Positions 61,443 through 64,000 of a DNA stretch of 64,000 nt are shown one piece after another (positions within the stretch are counted from its first letter, which is position 1; each line of letters starts with the position of its first letter). The position numbers and the translations under genes are program-made. Source of the stretch: Martinezella lusitana. GTDB taxonomy: Bacteria; Pseudomonadota; Alphaproteobacteria; Rhizobiales; Rhizobiaceae. The stretch lies in assembly GCF_010668395.1 (NCBI RefSeq), contig NZ_WUEY01000012.1, forward strand, positions 124,001-188,000, read 5' to 3'. The notes under the pieces are model-generated. The model was not told the DNA's origin and ran no database searches. It saw only the letters and a program-made list of their open reading frames with translations.

Positions 61443-62404
61443 TACACGCGCTCCACGTTTCTTCCAAACAATCCCTGAGGAAGAAGGAATATAACCAGAA
61501 GAAATACTGCAAATATCGCAGTGTTCTGCAGCTGGTTCGGCAGGATGAGCGTAGACATCTGCTGGACGAGGCCGATGGTCATTCCGCCCCAGAAAGCCCC
61601 GGTAATGGAACCGAGCCCGCCGAGGACCACGCCCGCATACATGATGATCACGAAGTCGAGACCGACATAGGGCTGGAACGGATAGTAGGAGGCGATAAGC
61701 CCGCCGGCGATCGCCGTGACGCCGGTACCGATGCCGAAGGCGATGCGATGCGCCTTGTTTACATCGATACCCATGTAGATGGCGGCCAGGGGATTGTCCG
61801 CCGACGCGCGCAGCGCCTTGCCGAGACGTGTCCTCATCACGAAAAGAAAGAGAGAGGTGGCGACAGCAATGGAGACTATCGCTCCCACGCCACGAGCCTT
61901 GTTGAGGAAGATGGTGACGGAGTCGCCGATCAGCGGCCCGAGTTCCCAGGCACTCGACGAGAGCGGCGTTCTCATGGAAATCGGTTCGGAGCCGAATACG
62001 ATCAGGCCGCCGTTCTGCAGGACAAGTCCGATGCCGAGCGTGAGGACGAGCTGCGCATAATGGCCGTCACCCGCATAATCCAACGCCCGCATCCCGGTAA
62101 CCCGCGACACGAGGAACTGGTGCATGAAATAACCGACAAAGAACAGGAGCGGGCCTGCCAGAATGGCCGCAGCTACCGGACCGGCATAGGGACCCATGAA
62201 TGCCAGTACCCCGAAACCGGTAAAAAGATACCAGGCAGCATACATGCCGAGCATCATCAAATCGCCCTGGGCGAAGTTGATCACCCGCATGATGCCGAAG
62301 ATCATTCCCAGCCCGACCGACATCAGTCCATACAGGCAGCCCACCATCAATCCAGTCGCGAGAGACTGGAGGATATTCTCGAGCAATGATGTCCAGTCGA
62401 TCAT
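61442..62404 (-). CDS. Branched-chain-type ABC permease (LivH type)
   Basis: A 320-residue permease with LivH motifs (CLYGLMSVGLGMIFGIMRVI with NFAQGDLMMLGMYA; IMYAGVVLGGLGSITGAFWG). First gene of the permease unit; its stop overlaps the LivM-LivG start. Confidence 0.9.
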   Translation of the reverse strand: MIDWTSLLENILQSLATGLMVGCLYGLMSVGLGMIFGIMRVINFAQGDLMMLGMYAAWYLFTGFGVLAFMGPYAGPVAAAILAGPLLFFVGYFMHQFLVSRVTGMRALDYAGDGHYAQLVLTLGIGLVLQNGGLIVFGSEPISMRTPLSSSAWELGPLIGDSVTIFLNKARGVGAIVSIAVATSLFLFVMRTRLGKALRASADNPLAAIYMGIDVNKAHRIAFGIGTGVTAIAGGLIASYYPFQPYVGLDFVIIMYAGVVLGGLGSITGAFWGGMTIGLVQQMSTLILPNQLQNTAIFAVFLLVIFLLPQGLFGRNVERV

Positions 62405-62639
62405 CGTTCACCTCGCTCAGATGGCGAACGAGCATTCGATGCAGCCGGCCTTGGCCGCTGCGGCGCGGAATCGAAGTTTCGGCAGTAGTCGCGATATTGC
62501 GTCATTGTTCCTCCCAGTCCAAATGTCTTCACCGTCTCGCAGATGGCTCCTTCCCTCTGCGAGACCAGTCGTTGCGAGCTCCCTTGCATTAGCTGCGGCA
62601 AGCCAAGCGGCTAAAGCATATCCATTATGCTATATCCCC

Positions 62640-63683
62640 TCACGCGGCCGGGTGGAGCACAATGCGACCGCTGACCGCACCGGCTTCCACAAGTTCATGT
62701 GCACGACGCACCTCGGACAGGGACATATGCTCCGTGACAATCGGCTCGATCGCTCCGGAGGACACCAATTCGAGGCATTGTCTAAGCTGGTTGCGGGTTG
62801 TCGAGGTGACCGAAAGCATCGAGATATTCTTCAGAAAGAGCTGCGCGGGATTGAATGGTACGAAATCGCCATTGAGCTGGCCGATGAGAATCCAGCGACC
62901 GCTGATCCCGATGGAGCGACGGATCGGCTGGAAAAGGAGATTGCCGACATTGTCGATCGCGACGTCCACACCGCGCCCATTGGTCAGCGCCCGCACCTGC
63001 TTTGAGAAATCTTCGCTGCGCTCGTGCACCACGACCTCGTGAGCCCCCAATTCGCGCAGCCTGTCGGCCTTGCCCGGCGATGTCGTTTGGGCGATCACTC
63101 GTGCACCTTGGTGGCGCGCAAGCTGGACGGCATGCATGCCGAGCCCGCCGCCGGCCCCCGTGATCAGCACGGTCTCGCCGACCCTTATATTTCCCACGTC
63201 CCGCATCGCGTTGAAGATCGTGCCCACCGTGCAGGCGACGATGGACGCTTTGTCAAGCGGGACGTTGTCAGGCACGATGGCGACATTGTCGTCTTCCACC
63301 GCCACATATTCCGCATAACCGCCAACCATGCCGTAGTCGCCGAGGAACTTGAGATCGGAGCACACGGTTTCGCGGCCGGTTCGGCAGTAGGAGCAGGAGC
63401 CGCAGATATGGTATCGTTGCACGGTCGTCACGCGATCGCCGACTTTGAAATCGTGCACATCCCGACCCACATCGGCGACCGTTCCGGATATTTCGTGGCC
63501 GAGGATCAAAGGCATCTTCACACCCGCCTTCAAGGTGCCGTTGCGGGTCACTATGTCGTGATAGCAAACGCCACAGCTATCCACCTTGATGATGACATCC
63601 TTGGCGGCGGCGACCGGATCGGCAACCGTCTGCATCTTCAAAACCTCAACGCCGCCAGTCTCCGCGACGACCACTGCCTTCAT
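62640..63683 (-). CDS. Zinc-dependent alcohol dehydrogenase
   Basis: A 347-residue MDR-family alcohol dehydrogenase. Catalytic zinc ligands Cys40 (CGVCYHD) and His63 (GHE), structural zinc Cys94, 97, 100, 108, cofactor loop GAGGGLG. The start at 63683 follows AGGGAG. Lies 235 bases upstream of the permease genes on the same strand, so it may be in the same regulon, oxidising an alcohol to feed the acyl-CoA route. Confidence 0.95.
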   Translation of the reverse strand: MKAVVVAETGGVEVLKMQTVADPVAAAKDVIIKVDSCGVCYHDIVTRNGTLKAGVKMPLILGHEISGTVADVGRDVHDFKVGDRVTTVQRYHICGSCSYCRTGRETVCSDLKFLGDYGMVGGYAEYVAVEDDNVAIVPDNVPLDKASIVACTVGTIFNAMRDVGNIRVGETVLITGAGGGLGMHAVQLARHQGARVIAQTTSPGKADRLRELGAHEVVVHERSEDFSKQVRALTNGRGVDVAIDNVGNLLFQPIRRSIGISGRWILIGQLNGDFVPFNPAQLFLKNISMLSVTSTTRNQLRQCLELVSSGAIEPIVTEHMSLSEVRRAHELVEAGAVSGRIVLHPAA

Positions 63684-64000
63684 GATCAATCTCCCTGCGG
63701 CACACGTATCCGACGAAAGTCATCGCGCGAGAATATCGCGTGTTCCCCTCCCGTGTCCGATCGTTACCTGCCCACCTTAGTACCGCATCTTTGGCTTTCG
63801 GAGGCTCTCCAAGCTGCACATAGCAGTTATTCACCCGACACAGCTCGCCGAAGGTCAGCCGCGCCCGACCTCCGCTTCCGCATCGCGATGGAGCACTTTC
63901 GGAGTAGCCGTCCGGCAAAAGCCGATCTATTTATAAAGCCGGGTCAGCAGATACGGCGATAAACGAACAAGATTGCCGCGACCCTCTGCCATGACTATGG
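63684..64000. other. Window end, no supported gene
   Basis: About 317 bases upstream of the dehydrogenase contain only weak open frames. They may hold the dehydrogenase promoter; I saw no clear site. Confidence 0.45.

Overview
The window looks like a replicon segment from a Rhizobiales alphaproteobacterium (Rhizobium/Agrobacterium/Sinorhizobium type). The evidence is paired Ku genes, an imuB-dnaE2 remnant, DUF4142/DUF892/DUF2934 stress genes, many periplasmic-binding-protein ABC systems and promoter-like sites of the EcfG (RpoE2) class. Pseudogenes, insertion-sequence debris and catabolic cassettes suggest an accessory replicon (plasmid or chromid) or a genomic island. No replication, conjugation, rRNA, tRNA or CRISPR feature was seen.

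Region 1 (1-31 kb) is a stress-defence island. It opens with a WYL regulator beside an NAD(P)-binding protein, an acetyltransferase and two decayed genes (a second acetyltransferase and a MOSC protein). Next come small hydrophilic proteins, an alpha/beta hydrolase, a YhdG-like SDR, a DUF892 ferritin-like protein, a large KatE catalase, a frameshifted LOV histidine kinase, AlkB, an S21 paralogue, a UdgX-type uracil-DNA glycosylase fused to an SDR remnant, a flavodoxin-like reductase, a quinone oxidoreductase, DUF4142 and DUF2934 proteins. A long respiratory block (17.6-26.6 kb) encodes an FdhA-like molybdoenzyme, a caa3-type cytochrome oxidase (subunits II, I, III, a CtaG-like factor) and three further cytochromes c. 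Then come a cupin, small proteins and two tandem Ku genes. Eleven sites matching GGAAC-N18/19-TT (most of them GGAAC-N16/17-NGTT) lie on the correct strand just upstream of genes here, including two divergent pairs. The sequence therefore suggests one general-stress regulon for oxidative damage, DNA repair and alternative respiration.

Region 2 (31-39.9 kb) is a minus-strand carbohydrate-type ABC importer with a Gfo/Idh/MocA dehydrogenase, a PIG-L deacetylase, a class III aminotransferase and an unrecognised 232-residue protein. A divergent ROK regulator faces it. Together they suggest uptake, deacylation, transamination and oxidation of an acylated amino sugar or cyclitol. Inverted repeats sit in most of the intercistronic gaps.

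Region 3 (41-47 kb) is a LysR regulator divergent from a GMC oxidoreductase, a HisD-family dehydrogenase resembling sulfopropanediol dehydrogenase, and an acetolactate-synthase-like ThDP enzyme. Region 4 (47-51.5 kb) is a mutasome wreck: intact imuB, truncated and frameshifted dnaE2, no imuA, and layered IS3/IS407-like and IS110 remnants, one carrying an in-frame palindromic insertion.

Region 5 (51.5-63.7 kb) is a minus-strand acyl-CoA catabolic cluster: CitE-like lyase, MaoC-like hydratase, acyl-CoA dehydrogenase, MBL hydrolase, DUF35 protein, thiolase-like protein, a branched-chain-type ABC importer with a fused LivM-LivG subunit, and a zinc alcohol dehydrogenase. The thiolase-like protein seems to lack the usual catalytic cysteine, so the pair may act as a retro-aldolase.
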